Of a stretch of 6,572 nt of DNA, positions 6,309-6,572 are shown piece by piece (within the stretch, counting starts at the first letter, position 1; every line of letters begins with the position of its first letter). The stretch comes from CAZKUR01 sp964556005 (lineage in GTDB: Bacteria > Bacteroidota > Ignavibacteria > Ignavibacteriales > Ignavibacteriaceae): the NCBI GenBank assembly GCA_964556005.1, contig CAZKUR010000140.1, positions 1 through 6,572 on the forward strand. The letters run 5' to 3'. Made by a program: the position numbers and the translations under genes. The notes under the pieces were generated by a model, which saw only the letters and a program-made list of their open reading frames with translations, did not search any database and was not told the origin of the DNA.

Positions 6309-6572
6309 TTAATCTCCTGTCGGCTGAATTTTGCTTGTTTCAACCATCAGCATTACTGTTTTCTTCGGTGCGCGTGTTCTGTGTGTAACTCCTTTTGAAA
6401 TTGTAACTCCCTGCTGAGGATTTAATTCAATTGTTTTATCCTCGAGATCAACAAATAATTTTCCCTCAAGCACAAAGAAAAATTCATCATCGTTTTCATG
6501 CTTGTGCCAGTGATATTCGCCTTCGACAATTCCGATTCTCACAACGCTGTCGTTTACTTTGGTTAATGTTTG
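6309..6572 (-). CDS. Small cupin-domain protein (N-terminus outside window)
   Basis: Partial gene: 87 residues are visible and end at TAA (6311-6309). The frame stays open to base 6572, so the true start is probably upstream. Reading begins QTLTKVNDSV, followed by cupin motif 1 as GEYHWHKHENDDEFFFVLEG, with a HxHx4E metal-binding pattern. Motif 2 is GVTISKGVTH, where the usual Pro is replaced but the final His is kept. The C-terminus (VETSKIQPTGD) resembles small single-domain cupins related to phosphomannose isomerase. A GTG at 6542 could start translation, but it would cut off the first strand of the fold, and the residues before it look like normal cupin sequence. The protein is far too short for the two-cupin ureidoglycine aminohydrolase of purine breakdown. 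It may bind a metal and a small ligand; its role next to the deaminase, 75 bases away, is unknown. Confidence 0.85.
   Translation of the reverse strand, partial: QTLTKVNDSVVRIGIVEGEYHWHKHENDDEFFFVLEGKLFVDLEDKTIELNPQQGVTISKGVTHRTRAPKKTVMLMVETSKIQPTGD

Noticed and set aside
6309..6542. Cupin gene starting at the GTG at 6542
   Set aside because: The frame stays open to the window edge with cupin-like residues before the GTG, so the true start is more likely outside the window.
6309..6572. Cupin as ureidoglycine aminohydrolase of the allantoin pathway
   Set aside because: That enzyme has two cupin domains and about 260-300 residues; only one cupin domain ends here and its sequence looks like a small single-domain cupin.

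Overview
This AT-rich window (by eye under about 40% GC) carries six protein genes, all on the minus strand, so transcription runs from high to low coordinates. In that order they are: a cupin protein (6572-6309, cut at its start by the window edge); an amidohydrolase that closely matches the 8-oxoguanine deaminase type (6233-4869); the FAD, [2Fe-2S] and molybdenum subunits of a xanthine dehydrogenase-family hydroxylase (4540-3716, 3719-3252, 3239-900); and a cyclic amidohydrolase of the allantoinase/dihydroorotase/hydantoinase group (612-1, cut at its end by the window edge). The organism cannot be named from this alone. Low GC, the codon choice and the two intergenic repeat types would suit a Bacteroidota/Chlorobi/Ignavibacteria-like genome; this is a weak inference.

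The genes read as part of a purine-breakdown module. The deaminase would turn 8-oxoguanine into urate. The Mo/Fe-S/FAD hydroxylase would oxidise hypoxanthine or xanthine towards urate. The cyclic amidohydrolase would open a ring amide further down the path (allantoin, a hydantoin or a related compound). No urate oxidase or other urate-consuming enzyme is visible, so the next step must lie outside the window or be of a different kind. The mix (SsnA/8-oxoguanine-deaminase-type aminohydrolase, YgfM-like FAD subunit, Xdh Mo subunit, hydantoinase-type enzyme) recalls the E. coli ssnA-ygfM-xdhD/hyuA locus, which has been linked to anaerobic urate degradation.

The three hydroxylase genes form a tight operon: the FAD and Fe-S genes overlap by four bases (ATGA), and the Fe-S and Mo genes are 12 bases apart and in the same frame. 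The two long intergenic stretches hold most of the unexplained structure. The 287-base gap at 613-899 is largely a 191-bp MITE-like element with nested inverted repeats and a GC-rich hairpin. The 328-base gap at 4541-4868, upstream of the hydroxylase operon, holds a perfect 11-4-11 inverted repeat, a perfect 17-bp palindrome and a long imperfect inverted repeat with 10-11 base internal periodicity around an AAAAATTTTT centre. The 75-base gap at 6234-6308 holds a strong ribosome binding site and one weak promoter-like match.
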